Origin: Betaproteobacteria bacterium | Lineage (GTDB): Bacteria > Pseudomonadota > Gammaproteobacteria > Burkholderiales > Casimicrobiaceae | Direction: 5' to 3' | DNA: 64,000 bases | Assembly: GCA_003153475.1 (NCBI GenBank) | Contig: PLYT01000005.1 | Location: 26,781 to 90,780 of the forward strand | Shown here: positions 50,506 through 60,314 of the stretch, one piece after another | How positions within the stretch are numbered: position 1 is the stretch's first letter | How the letters are laid out: each line of letters opens with the position of its first letter | Made by a program: the position numbers and the translations under genes | The notes under the pieces: model-generated | Seen by the model: only the letters and a program-made list of their open reading frames with translations | The model's database searches: none | Told to the model about the DNA's origin: nothing

Positions 50506-50919
50506 ATGTCTCGCCCTGTTCCGCGCACTTCCGACGCGCCTGGCGCCGTGCTCGCCTCCGACCGGCTATCGGGTCCGGCGCTGCGCACTTTCTTTCGGAT
50601 GGCCGATGCCTGGAAACTCTCCAACGAGGAGGCGCGTACGTTGCTGGGCACCCCGCCGCGGTCGACTTTTTACGCCTGGAAAAAATCCGGCCAGGCTTCG
50701 CTCGGGCGCGATACGCTCGAACGCATTTCCTACCTGCTGGGCATTTACAAGGCGCTGCAAATCCTGTTCCCGGATCCGGCGACGGCCGACAGCTGGCTGC
50801 GCAAGCCTAATTCGGCACCGCTGTTCGCGGGCAAGCCCGCGCTCTCGCGAATGCTTTCGGGCAACGTCTCCGACCTTTACGTCGTGCGGCAGTATCTCGA
50901 TGCCAATCGAGGAGGATAA
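50506..50919 (+). CDS. MbcA/ParS/Xre-type antitoxin (DUF2384 family)
   Basis: MADAWKLSNEEARTLLGTPPRSTFYAWKKSG..LERISYLLGIYKALQILFPDPATADSWLRKPNSAPLFAGKPALSRML. Confidence 0.9.
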   Translation: MSRPVPRTSDAPGAVLASDRLSGPALRTFFRMADAWKLSNEEARTLLGTPPRSTFYAWKKSGQASLGRDTLERISYLLGIYKALQILFPDPATADSWLRKPNSAPLFAGKPALSRMLSGNVSDLYVVRQYLDANRGG

Positions 50920-51607
50920 GCCGCCGCGACTGGCCGCCCGCCACGTCGTCTGGCAACCGAGCCACCGACTGGTGCCCAGCCGCTTTCCCCCGATCGGCCT
51001 GTTCGACCGCGTCGCCGCCGCTGCCGACCTGGATGCTGTCTTCGAGCTCGAGGCGCTGACCAACGACCGCCTGCGCGAGGAAGCAGGCGAGCTGTCGCTG
51101 GTGCCGGTTGCGGATCGCATCGCCGGTCCCGGAACAACCCCGATCATGGCGGCGTTCACCCACCTCAACCCCGAGGGTAGCCGGTTTTCGGACGGTTCCT
51201 TCGGCGTCTACTACTGCGCGCGCGAGCTCGCGACTGCGCTGGCTGAAGTGCGCTACCACCAGGAGCGCTTCCTGCGCCGCACCCGCGAAGGCCCGTTGCG
51301 GCTCGAAATCCGGCTCTATCTCGCCGATCTGGACGCACGCCTGGTCGACGTGCGCAAGCTCCCTGACTGCCATCGCGACCAGGACTACGCGCCCAGCCGC
51401 AGGTTGGCCGTGGCGCTGCGCGCCGAAGGGCGCGACGGCGTGGTCTATCGCAGCGTGAGACACGAAGGCGGCTTGTGCGCGGCGGTCTTTCGCCCCCGGC
51501 TCTTGTCGCGATGCCGGCAGTCGAAGCACTATGCATTCCATTTCGACGGCACGAGCGTTACCGCGATCGACGAAATGCAGACGGTGTGGAGCGCCACGCC
51601 GCCATGA
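50901..51607 (+). CDS. RES domain-containing toxin
   Basis: HRLVPSRFPPIGLFDRVA; GSRFSDGSFGVYYCARELATALAEVRYHQERFL; overlaps the antitoxin gene; internal start of ORF 50468..51607. Confidence 0.92.
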
Positions 51608-51629
51608 CCTTAGCCCTGGTCCTCGATCG

Positions 51630-52322
51630 TTATCCGGCGAGCGCCGGCTGGTCGTTCGCGCGGGTGCGAAACGTAATCGAATAGCGCAGCTCCCTGGCGG
51701 GCAGCATGCTGTGCTGCCATAGCCAGCGGATCGGCCCCTGCATCACGTAAAGGGAGCGAGGCTCGAGCTCGAGCATGACCGTCTGCCTGGGCTCGACACG
51801 CGCATCGAGCGGACGAAAACGCATCGTGCCGCGCCCTTTCAACGACAGGCCGAAGACCACGCCGTAGGTCGGCTTGTCGCGATGCCACCCGATTGGTGCG
51901 CCGGGGCTGTATTCGGTCACCAGCGTGTGCACGAACGCGGAGCGCTCGATGCCGAAGGCGAAGGCGACGCGCCGCTGCAATGCGACCAGGAAAGGCGGCG
52001 CCGGCCCCAACGAAAAGGACTCGCCGTCGTCGTAGGCATCCTTGGTGTCGACGTCGGCGTCGGCATGGAAATGCGCGACGCGCCGCCGCGCCACATATTG
52101 CTGAAAGCGCGCCTGGCGAAACGGCAACGGCGCGATGGCGGTCAGCAGCGCCACCTCTTCGGCGCGTGTGATGAACTGCGGGCGGTAGACGAGGCCATGG
52201 GGCAGGCGCGGCGGCAGCTCGAAGAGCTCGGTTTGGCCGCCTTCGGCGGCAGAGAAAGCGTTCGGCGTGCGAATAGCGCGCGGCGCGGCGGCGAGCGGCG
52301 GCGTGCGCTGCAACCGGCCCAT
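51630..52322 (-). CDS. alpha-ketoglutarate-dependent dioxygenase AlkB family protein
   Basis: ITRAEEVALLTAIAPLPF; TEYSPGAPIGWHRDKPTYGVVFGLSLKGRGTMRFR HxD motif. Confidence 0.93.
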   Translation of the reverse strand: MGRLQRTPPLAAAPRAIRTPNAFSAAEGGQTELFELPPRLPHGLVYRPQFITRAEEVALLTAIAPLPFRQARFQQYVARRRVAHFHADADVDTKDAYDDGESFSLGPAPPFLVALQRRVAFAFGIERSAFVHTLVTEYSPGAPIGWHRDKPTYGVVFGLSLKGRGTMRFRPLDARVEPRQTVMLELEPRSLYVMQGPIRWLWQHSMLPARELRYSITFRTRANDQPALAG

Positions 52323-52331
52323 CAGGCCGCG

Positions 52332-52793
52332 TTACCACATGAATACGACATGCCTGCGCGCACCTTCGGGGAGGTCGACGCCGTGCTCTTTGCGCACACC
52401 GTTCCAGTCGGCGACGACCGTGTAGTCGCCCGGGGGCAAGCGCACCAGCAGCAGTGGCCCTTCCGCGGTCGTGTTGAGCATCTGCCTCCCCTGCGCGTCG
52501 CGGATGTCGACCTTGACATCGGCCAGGTACGCTCCGGGGCTCGCATCGCCTTCCGCGCTGCGCGCCGAGGCGAATTCCAGCGTCAACGCATAGTCGGCCG
52601 ACTGCTGTTTCAGCGCGTCCGCCTCATCCTTGCCGATGCCGCCCGACAGGTACTCGACCGCGCCGTTGCTCTGCACTCTCGGCTCGTCGCCCGCGCTCGC
52701 GACTGGCGCCGACAGCATCGCCATCGCCAGCAGCAACAAAGTCAGCACGATGATCGTTATGAGCTCGTGCCGCACTCTCGCCCAGGTGTTCAT
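52332..52793 (-). CDS. hypothetical secreted protein, carboxypeptidase-regulatory-like
   Basis: N-terminal TM; GAYLADVKVDIRDAQGRQMLNTTAEGPLLLVRLPPGDYTVVADWNGV. Confidence 0.7.
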   Translation of the reverse strand: MNTWARVRHELITIIVLTLLLLAMAMLSAPVASAGDEPRVQSNGAVEYLSGGIGKDEADALKQQSADYALTLEFASARSAEGDASPGAYLADVKVDIRDAQGRQMLNTTAEGPLLLVRLPPGDYTVVADWNGVRKEHGVDLPEGARRHVVFMW

Positions 52794-53051
52794 GATTCGA
52801 TCGTCCGTGCTGCGAGGGGATCAAGCGAAAGGACCGCTTTGCGCGTCATCGATTGCTCCTTCGGCATTCGCGCCGGCCGCGAGCGGAATCCCGTTGCCCA
52901 GCGCCACGCTGACCATTTTTGGCTTTTCGGGGTACCGGCAGGAATCAGCCGGAGTCTGAATCGTTTGTAGGACGGATCGGCAGCCGCCGTTCGCGCCGGC
53001 TTGCCCGGGCTGGCGTAATATCTATCCACCTCGACTGTCGAAGATGACGAA

Positions 53052-54716
53052 ATGACCGCAAAAACGACCGCACCGATCAGCGCCAGACAATTCGCCGCCA
53101 TCGCGACGGCGTTCGCCATGCTCGGCGCGTGCTCGAAGACGCCCGAGCCGATCGCGGCGCCCAAGCCCAAGACCGACGCGGTGGTCGTGGCGCCCAACAG
53201 CCCCGCCGCGCCAGCAAACGCCGCGGGGCTGCACCCCGTCGATGGGATCGCCTGGCAAAAGGGCGATGTCGACGCCGCGTTCGTGTCAGCGCTGGCGCAG
53301 AACAAGCCGGTGTTCCTCTATTGGGGAGCTGTCTGGTGCCCGCCCTGCAATCAGGTCAAGGCAACGATATTCAACCGCCAGGATTTCATCGAACGCTCGC
53401 GCTTTTTCGTGCCGGTGTACATCGACGGCGACAGCGCCAGCGCGCAAAGGCTCGGGGACCGTTTCAAGGTCAGCGGCTACCCGACGATGATCCTGTTCAA
53501 GCCCGACGGCAGCGAGATCACCCGCCTGCCGGGGGAGGTCGAGGTCGACCAGTACATGCGCGTGCTGGCGATGGGAATGAACGGCGCCCGGCCGGTCAAG
53601 GATACGCTCGCCGCCGCGCTGACCCTGGACGCAAGCGCGCCGGCCTTGTCCGCCGACGACTGGCGCATGCTCGCCTACTATTCCTGGGACACCGATGAGA
53701 ATCGGCTGGTCGCGGCCAAGGCGCTCGCGCCGACGCTGCAGCGGCTCGCGACGGCCTGCCCGGGCAGCCAGCCGGACACCGCGACGCGCCTGCGACTGCG
53801 GGCCTGGGTCGCGGCGGCGACCGCCAAGGATGCCAAGCCTCGCGACGACAAGGCCGCCGCAGCCGAAATCAAACGCGTGCTGGCCGACGAAAGACTCGCG
53901 CGCGAGAACTTCGACCTCCTGACCTACTACGGCGACAAGGTCGTCGCTTATGTCACGCTGCCCAGGAGCGCGGCGCGTACCGAGCTCGCGGCACGGTGGG
54001 ACAAGGCGCTCGAGCGATTCATCGCCGATCCCGGCGTATCGACTGCCGACCGGCTTTCGGCGCTCGACGGGCGCGTCGCGCTCGCCAAGCTCGACGCGCC
54101 GAAAGGTGCGGTGCCCGAGGCGCTGCTGCAAAGCGTGCGCGACCAGGTCGCCCGCGCCGATCGGGAGACCAGCGATCCGTATGCGCGGCAATCGGTCATC
54201 AGCGCGGCGGCCGATACGCTGAGCGATGCCGACCTGATGAGCGCCTCGGATGCGTTGCTCGAGGCGGAGCTCAAGCGATCGCATTCACCGTACTATTTCA
54301 TGCTCGGTCTGGCCGCCAATGCGAAAAAGCGCGGCGACAAGGCGGCGGCGCTCGACTGGGAGCAAAAGGCTTACACCGCCGCCGACGGGCCGGCGACCCG
54401 CCTGCAATGGGGCGTGCATTACGTCAATGCGCTGATCGAGCTCGCGCCGCAGGACGACGCGCGCATCGAGCATGCGGCCAAGAGCGTCATCGGCGAGCTC
54501 GATCCGACGCCGGACACGTTCTACGAGCGCAATCGCCGCGCGCTCGAGCGCATGGGAGGCAAGCTCGAGGCATGGAACGCCCGACACCGGCACGATGCGG
54601 CGCTCGCGCGCATACAGGCGCAAATGGACGCCGTCTGCGCCAAGCTGCCGTCGACTGATCCGGCACGGTCGACCTGCGATGGCGTGATGCGGCCTGCGAA
54701 AGGCACGAGCGCGTAG
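53052..54716 (+). CDS. thioredoxin-fold lipoprotein with long C-terminal helical domain
   Basis: Lipobox MLGAC; FLYWGAVWCPPCNQVKATIFNRQDF..VSGYPTMILFKPDG; CPPC active site. Confidence 0.88.
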   Translation: MTAKTTAPISARQFAAIATAFAMLGACSKTPEPIAAPKPKTDAVVVAPNSPAAPANAAGLHPVDGIAWQKGDVDAAFVSALAQNKPVFLYWGAVWCPPCNQVKATIFNRQDFIERSRFFVPVYIDGDSASAQRLGDRFKVSGYPTMILFKPDGSEITRLPGEVEVDQYMRVLAMGMNGARPVKDTLAAALTLDASAPALSADDWRMLAYYSWDTDENRLVAAKALAPTLQRLATACPGSQPDTATRLRLRAWVAAATAKDAKPRDDKAAAAEIKRVLADERLARENFDLLTYYGDKVVAYVTLPRSAARTELAARWDKALERFIADPGVSTADRLSALDGRVALAKLDAPKGAVPEALLQSVRDQVARADRETSDPYARQSVISAAADTLSDADLMSASDALLEAELKRSHSPYYFMLGLAANAKKRGDKAAALDWEQKAYTAADGPATRLQWGVHYVNALIELAPQDDARIEHAAKSVIGELDPTPDTFYERNRRALERMGGKLEAWNARHRHDAALARIQAQMDAVCAKLPSTDPARSTCDGVMRPAKGTSA

Positions 54717-55237
54717 TGCGGCGCACGCGCTCCGGCGGGGTCCGGCTCGCCGTCGTCGTCTTCGCCCTGGCCGGATTGCCGGCGCCGGCGGCTAACGCCG
54801 ACCCGGGCGCGGCCACCGGCTCGATCAGCTACCGGAGCAAGGCCGGCGCCATAGTCGTCCGGCCGAAGTACGCGTATCTGGTCAAGGGTCCCGACACCGT
54901 CACCGGCAATGTCGTCCGGCGGATCGTGCTGTCCGCCACCGACCTCGCGCCGACGCTGAAGAGCTGCACCACGATGATGTGCGGCGATGGCGACATGGGC
55001 GAGGGCCTGACGATCGACCTTGACGCCGGCGCGCGCATCAACTACTGGTTCGTCGCTGATGGACAGCGCGTCCAGTATTCGGGAACTGCCGAGCCTTCGT
55101 CATTGCAGCTGTCGACCGACACCGGGCAGCGCGTTGCCGGCGCCTGGCACCTCGATGCGCGCCGGGCGGGCGGTCCGGAAGTGCAAGTCGAATTCGACGC
55201 GGCGCTGCTCAAGGTTTTTACCAAGGCGCACTACTAG
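54716..55237 (+). CDS. hypothetical secreted protein
   Basis: GTG start overlapping the upstream TAG; signal peptide ..AGLPAPAANA. Confidence 0.6.
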   Translation: MRRTRSGGVRLAVVVFALAGLPAPAANADPGAATGSISYRSKAGAIVVRPKYAYLVKGPDTVTGNVVRRIVLSATDLAPTLKSCTTMMCGDGDMGEGLTIDLDAGARINYWFVADGQRVQYSGTAEPSSLQLSTDTGQRVAGAWHLDARRAGGPEVQVEFDAALLKVFTKAHY

Positions 55238-55268
55238 CAAAAGCCGCCGGCCGTCGCCGCCACTGCCG

Positions 55269-56222
55269 TTATTGCGTGAAGCCGAGACGCCGGGGCGCGT
55301 TCGCCCGCATGCGCGCGGCGGCTCCCAGTCCGAACAGCGCGGCCATCGCCTCCCGGTATTCGACGGCGCCAGTGCGCATGCTGTTGTTGTGGGTCGCCCC
55401 ATCGATCAGCAGCAGCTTTTTCGGGCCACGCGCGGCCCGGTAGAGCGCTTCGCTGAAGCGCGACGGGACCAGATGATCGGCCGCACCATGGACGATCAGC
55501 ACCGGCATTTTCACCTTCGCCATCTTGCTTATCGAGTCGAACTTCTGCGACAGCAGGAGCCCGACCGGCAGCCAGGGATAAGTCAGCGCCTTCGCCATAT
55601 CCTCGAGCGTCGTAAACGAGGATTCGACGATCAGGCCGGCTGCCGCCGCCATCGGCCTCCCCGCGCCGTCGGCCGGGCTCAGCGACGCGGCCAGATCGAT
55701 GGCGACCGCGCCACCCAGTGAATGGCCGTAGATGAAGCGGCGCGCGGGATCGGGCTCGCGCATCGCCAGCCAGCGCCACGCGGCGTGCGCATCCTCGTAG
55801 ACCGACTTTTCGGTCGGTACGTCGCCATCGCTCTTGCCGAAGCCGCGATAGTCGATCGCCAGCACCGAAAACCCGAAATCGCGCAGCTCCTCGATGCGGA
55901 ACAGCTGGCCGGTCAAGGCCCAGCGGGCGCCGTGCAGATACAGGATCGCCGGCGCATCGGACCTGCCGCTCGCCGCTGGCCACCACCACGCATGGATGTG
56001 CTGGACGCCTTCGCCGCTCGCCACCGGCAGATCGAATTCCTGGACGCCGTCCGGCATGCCGGTGTACCAGGCTGGCGTGTCGCGCACGACGCGAAAGGTG
56101 AGTCGGGACTCCTCATGCTGGAAGGCTGCGGTCCCGCAGGCGGTCAATACGCCGGCGAAGGCCGCGCCGATCGCCAGGCGTCGGAGCAACGGTTTGCACG
56201 AGGAAGAGTCCATCGTTGGCAT
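55269..56222 (-). CDS. alpha/beta hydrolase (lipoprotein-like)
   Basis: GVLTACGTAAF lipobox; ILYLHGARWALTGQL; YGHSLGGAVAIDLAASL; GAADHLVPSRFSEAL. Confidence 0.9.
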   Translation of the reverse strand: MPTMDSSSCKPLLRRLAIGAAFAGVLTACGTAAFQHEESRLTFRVVRDTPAWYTGMPDGVQEFDLPVASGEGVQHIHAWWWPAASGRSDAPAILYLHGARWALTGQLFRIEELRDFGFSVLAIDYRGFGKSDGDVPTEKSVYEDAHAAWRWLAMREPDPARRFIYGHSLGGAVAIDLAASLSPADGAGRPMAAAAGLIVESSFTTLEDMAKALTYPWLPVGLLLSQKFDSISKMAKVKMPVLIVHGAADHLVPSRFSEALYRAARGPKKLLLIDGATHNNSMRTGAVEYREAMAALFGLGAAARMRANAPRRLGFTQ

Positions 56223-56371
56223 GAGGCGCCCTTTAGGATCGGTCCGGTAAACAGTCAATAAAAACGCGGCTTGCGCACAGCGCGTTGACGGCGCGGGCAT
56301 AGCCGCGTCTACTAGTCGACAAGCCGGACGATGAAGGCCGGCGCAAACACACTTCGATACTTCGCCAAGCC

Positions 56372-56602
56372 ATGAGCACCGAAAACGAGCGACTCCATCC
56401 CGCGTCAACCGAGATCGAGCGGCTGATCACCGAGCTCGGGCAGGCGGAAGCCTACGAGCAGAAGCTGCGCCAGCTGATCGTCGAAGTCAGGGACGCACTG
56501 GCGGCGGGACAGGTCGAGCAGGCGCTCTCGATGTTGAATACGGCGTTGAACGATATCGACAGCGCCACCGACGTGGTCGTTCCGCCGCAGCGCATGAAAT
56601 AA
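56372..56602 (+). CDS. hypothetical small protein (76 aa)
   Basis: Helical: EIERLITELGQAEAYEQKLRQLIVEVRDALAAGQVEQALSMLNTALNDID. Confidence 0.6.
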   Translation: MSTENERLHPASTEIERLITELGQAEAYEQKLRQLIVEVRDALAAGQVEQALSMLNTALNDIDSATDVVVPPQRMK

Positions 56603-56651
56603 TCAGACGAGCCGGCACCCCGTCGCCGTCAAATCCACGAAAGGAAACGCC

Positions 56652-57215
56652 ATGACCTCTCCCCGCGACGTCGCCGTGTTCGTCGGCAGCCTGCGCAAGG
56701 AATCGTTCAATCGGAAGATGGCCAAGGCGATCGCGGCGATCGCGCCTGCCACGCTGAAGCTCGAAATCGTCGAGATCGGACAGCTGCCGCTGTTCAACCA
56801 GGATTTCGAGGCGAGCCCCGCGCCCGAGGTGATCGCGTTCAAGGAGCGCGTTGCGCGCGCGGACGCCGTCCTGTTCGTGACCCCCGAATACAACCGCGGG
56901 GTACCCGGCGTGCTCAAGAACGCGATCGACGTCGCCTCGCGTCCCTACGGCAAGAGCGCGTGGAACGGCAAGCCCGGCGCGGTAATCAGCGTCTCGCCGG
57001 GCGCGATCGGCGCGTTCGGCGCCAACCACCAGCTGCGCCAGTCGCTGGTGTTCCTCAATGTGCCTGCGCTGCCGCACGAGGCCTATATCGGCAATGCCGC
57101 CAAGCTTTTTGACGACAAGGGTGCGCTGATCAATGACGACACCCGCGAATTCCTGAACAAATTCCTTCAGCTCTTCGACAAATGGATCGAGCGTAACGCC
57201 GCGCCGCGCGGCTGA
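56652..57215 (+). CDS. NADPH-dependent FMN reductase
   Basis: VFVGSLRKESFNRKMAKAIA..LFVTPEYNRGVPGVLKNAIDVASRPYG. Confidence 0.95.
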   Translation: MTSPRDVAVFVGSLRKESFNRKMAKAIAAIAPATLKLEIVEIGQLPLFNQDFEASPAPEVIAFKERVARADAVLFVTPEYNRGVPGVLKNAIDVASRPYGKSAWNGKPGAVISVSPGAIGAFGANHQLRQSLVFLNVPALPHEAYIGNAAKLFDDKGALINDDTREFLNKFLQLFDKWIERNAAPRG

Positions 57216-57218
57216 CGG

Positions 57219-58433
57219 TTATTCGAAAAGGCTGCGCGTCGGCTCTTCGGCGCTGATCGCCACCGAGCGCGCCGCCTCGTCGGCATGGCAGAGCGCGCCG
57301 ACTCTGACGCCGAGCAGGCGAATGCGGCGGTCGAGCGGCACGCGCTTCAGGCATTCGCCGGCGGCGCGCCGGATCGTGCGCGCGTCCTGGGTCGGCGCGG
57401 CTATCGTCCGGTCGCGGGTGAGCGTCTTGAAATTGTCGTAGCGCAACTTCAGGCCTATCGTCTTGCCGGCGTAACCTTTGCGCTTGAGATCCTCGCTGAC
57501 GCCGGCGCAAAGCTCGCTGAATATGGCGGAAAGCTCGTCGCGGTCGCGCGTCGGATGCAGGTCGCGATCGAATGTCGTCTCACGACTGATCGATTGCGGC
57601 TCGCTGAAGGTTACAACGGGACGCTCGTCGCGGCCGTGCGCAGCCTCGTGCATCCAGGCGCCGTAGTGCGCGCCGAAATGCTCGAGCAGGAGGCCGGGGT
57701 CCGCCGCCGCGAGCTCGCCTATCGTGCGTATGCCAAGCGCTTCGAGCCGGGCGCTGGATTTCGGGCCGATGCCATTGATCTTGCGCGCCGGCAGCGGCCA
57801 GACACGCAGTGGGATCTCGGTGGCCGGCAGCAAGGTCATGCCATCGGGCTTGTCGAGCTCGGAGGCGATCTTGGCCAGTAGCTTGTTCGGCGCGATGCCG
57901 ATCGAGCACGAGAGGCCGGTGGCGCTGCGCACTGCCTTCTTGAGCGCAAGGCCGGCTTCACGTGCTCGCAACCAGGCGTCATCGGCGCTCGTGGTCCCGG
58001 TAACGGCGATGCCGGTCAAGTCGATGAAAATCTCGTCGATGCCGCGGTCCTCGACTTCGGGCGCGATATCGATTACCGCCGACTTGAACATTCGCGAATA
58101 CCGCCGATAAGCGTCGAAGTCGATCGGCAACAGGATCGTATCCGGAGCGAGCTGCGCCGCTTTCATCAACCCCAGCGCAGAGTGCAGGCCGAACGCGCGC
58201 GCCTCATAGGTCGCGGTCGTGATCACGCCACGACCGACATAGCCGCGCAATGTCGCGAAGCGCCGCTCTATTCGCCCCGTGTCGGGATCGAGAATCTCTT
58301 CCGGCTGATGGCGCCGCCCGCCACCGATGACGACCGGCCGGCCGCGGAGCTCCGGGTAGCGCAGCAATTCGACCGACGCGTAGAACGCGTCCATGTCGAG
58401 ATGGGCAATCAGGCGAGGCGCTGCGGCGGGCAT
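57219..58433 (-). CDS. dinB: DNA polymerase IV (Y-family)
   Basis: LIAHLDMDAFYASVELLRYPELRGRPVVIGG; SRMFKSAVIDIAPEVEDRGIDEIFIDLTG; LSCSIGIAPNKLLAKIASELDKPDG. Confidence 0.95.
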   Translation of the reverse strand: MPAAAPRLIAHLDMDAFYASVELLRYPELRGRPVVIGGGRRHQPEEILDPDTGRIERRFATLRGYVGRGVITTATYEARAFGLHSALGLMKAAQLAPDTILLPIDFDAYRRYSRMFKSAVIDIAPEVEDRGIDEIFIDLTGIAVTGTTSADDAWLRAREAGLALKKAVRSATGLSCSIGIAPNKLLAKIASELDKPDGMTLLPATEIPLRVWPLPARKINGIGPKSSARLEALGIRTIGELAAADPGLLLEHFGAHYGAWMHEAAHGRDERPVVTFSEPQSISRETTFDRDLHPTRDRDELSAIFSELCAGVSEDLKRKGYAGKTIGLKLRYDNFKTLTRDRTIAAPTQDARTIRRAAGECLKRVPLDRRIRLLGVRVGALCHADEAARSVAISAEEPTRSLFE

Positions 58434-58512
58434 CGATGTGACGCGGTGACGCAAAGCGACGACAGTGTAAGCGATGCGCGGGTTGCTCTCGCGCCGCGTC
58501 TCGCGCCTCGCT

Positions 58513-59211
58513 TCAGGTTTCGAAGCCGCAGCGCCGCCGGAGCTCGCCCGAACCCGGCGCCGCGAGCAGGGCGGCAAAGCGCGCCGCCAACTCCGGCTGC
58601 TGCGCGCGCGTTGCGACAGCGACGCCGTAGGGCGTGACGAGTTCGCACGACCCCGGCAGCGGGCCGACCAGCGCTACCCCGGGCGTGAACGCGATCTCGG
58701 TGACTTGCGTCCATCCGATCGGATGCGCGGCGTCGCTTTGCGCGAGCTCGCGCATTGCACCGACGCCGTTCGCGCAAGGTTTGAACTTCGGCGCCGTCTC
58801 GCGCTCGATGCCCATCCGGCGCAGCGTGGCCACACAGTGCGCACCGGCAGTCGAGCGCTCGACATCGGGCAGATAGATCGCGTCCGACGCGAGCAAGAGG
58901 CGGCGCAGCGCCGCCTCGGTCGATACGTCAGGCAAGGCATCACCGTCGCGCACGGCGATCGCCGTGTGCACGCGCCCGAGCGGCGAGATCGATTCCGGCC
59001 GGACATCGCCGCCTCGCGCCAGATCGTCCAGCAGCGTCATGCTCAACACGACGACGTCGCAGGGCTCGCCGACCAGAAGCTTTTCCATCGTCGCGCCGAC
59101 TGGATGGAAGCTCGCCCGAATCGAGATGCCATCCCCCGCGGCGAATTCATGCTGCAGCGCTTCAATGAGACTTTGCGCGGCCCCCGCGCTCAGGACGTGC
59201 AGATTCGACAT
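58513..59211 (-). CDS. substrate-binding domain protein (ModA-like)
   Basis: LHVLSAGAAQSLIEALQHEFAAGDGISIRASFHPVGATMEKLLVGEPCDVVVLS. Confidence 0.85.
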   Translation of the reverse strand: MSNLHVLSAGAAQSLIEALQHEFAAGDGISIRASFHPVGATMEKLLVGEPCDVVVLSMTLLDDLARGGDVRPESISPLGRVHTAIAVRDGDALPDVSTEAALRRLLLASDAIYLPDVERSTAGAHCVATLRRMGIERETAPKFKPCANGVGAMRELAQSDAAHPIGWTQVTEIAFTPGVALVGPLPGSCELVTPYGVAVATRAQQPELAARFAALLAAPGSGELRRRCGFET

Positions 59212-59260
59212 CGGTTTGCTTTCTTCCCCGGCAAGACAGGCCTCGACCGAATCCGGAACG

Positions 59261-60229
59261 CTACTTGTCGGGCTTCGCGCCGGAAATGCGGACGATCCGC
59301 TCCCATTTGGCGATGTCGTCGGTCAGATAGCGGCCGAACTCGTCCGCGGTCATCGTCATCGCGACTGCGCCCTGCTTGGCCCATTCTTCGCGAACGCCAG
59401 GGTTGGATGCGATTTTGGTGATTTCCACATTGAGCCGCCGCACGACGTCGGGCGGCGTGTTTTTCGGCGCGATGATGCCAAGCCAGAGCACGGCTTCGTA
59501 GCCGGGGACGCCCGCTTCGGAAAGCGTCGGCACGTCGGGCAGCACCGACGAGCGCACTTTGCCGCTGGTCGCCAGCGCCCGCACCTTGCCCGCGCGCGCG
59601 AACTCGCTCATCGTGGTGACCGCGTCGAACATCATGTCGACCTGCCCGCCGAGCGTGTCGGTGCGGGCCTGCGAGCTCTCCTTGTACGGGATGTGCACGA
59701 TGTCGACGCCGGCCATCGCCTTGAACAGTTCGCCGGCCATGTGGTACGGCGTGCCCGGGCCCGACGACGCATAGTTGAGCTTTCCCGGCCTGGATTTGGC
59801 CAGCGCGATCAGCTCGGCGAGACTCTTTGCCGGCACCGACGGATGCACGACCAGCACCAGATCGGAATAGTTGATCGGCGCAATCGGCACGAAATCGCGC
59901 ATCAGCGCATAAGGCTTGTTCGGCAACAGCGACTCGTTGACGGTCTGCGTGTTGGACATCACCAGCAGCGTGTAGCCGTCGGCTGCGCTCTTGGCTGCGG
60001 CGTCGGTGCCGATCACCGAGCCGGCGCCGGGGCGATCGTCGATGATGAACGGCTGACGCAGCGCCACTTCCAGCCGCTGGCCGAGGAAGCGCGCGTAGAG
60101 GTCTGCCGGCCCTCCAGCCGCGAATGGCACGATGATCCTGACCGGCTTGGTCGGATAGTCCTCTGCCGTCGCCATCGCGGCAATGCAAAGCAGCAACGTG
60201 CCGGCGAGCAGCCTGGCTAAAGTTCGCAT
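59261..60229 (-). CDS. Bug/TctC family substrate-binding protein
   Basis: EDYPTKPVRIIVPFAAGGPADLYARFLGQRLEVALRQPFIIDDRPGAGSVIGT; internal start of ORF 59261..60580. Confidence 0.95.
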   Translation of the reverse strand: MRTLARLLAGTLLLCIAAMATAEDYPTKPVRIIVPFAAGGPADLYARFLGQRLEVALRQPFIIDDRPGAGSVIGTDAAAKSAADGYTLLVMSNTQTVNESLLPNKPYALMRDFVPIAPINYSDLVLVVHPSVPAKSLAELIALAKSRPGKLNYASSGPGTPYHMAGELFKAMAGVDIVHIPYKESSQARTDTLGGQVDMMFDAVTTMSEFARAGKVRALATSGKVRSSVLPDVPTLSEAGVPGYEAVLWLGIIAPKNTPPDVVRRLNVEITKIASNPGVREEWAKQGAVAMTMTADEFGRYLTDDIAKWERIVRISGAKPDK

Positions 60230-60314
60230 CGCTTGTGCTCCTCGGTTACCCGGATCGACGCCCGCGCAATCTACCGGAACTCGTCTTCCGCCGCCAGCCG
60301 TCACGCGAGGGGCT

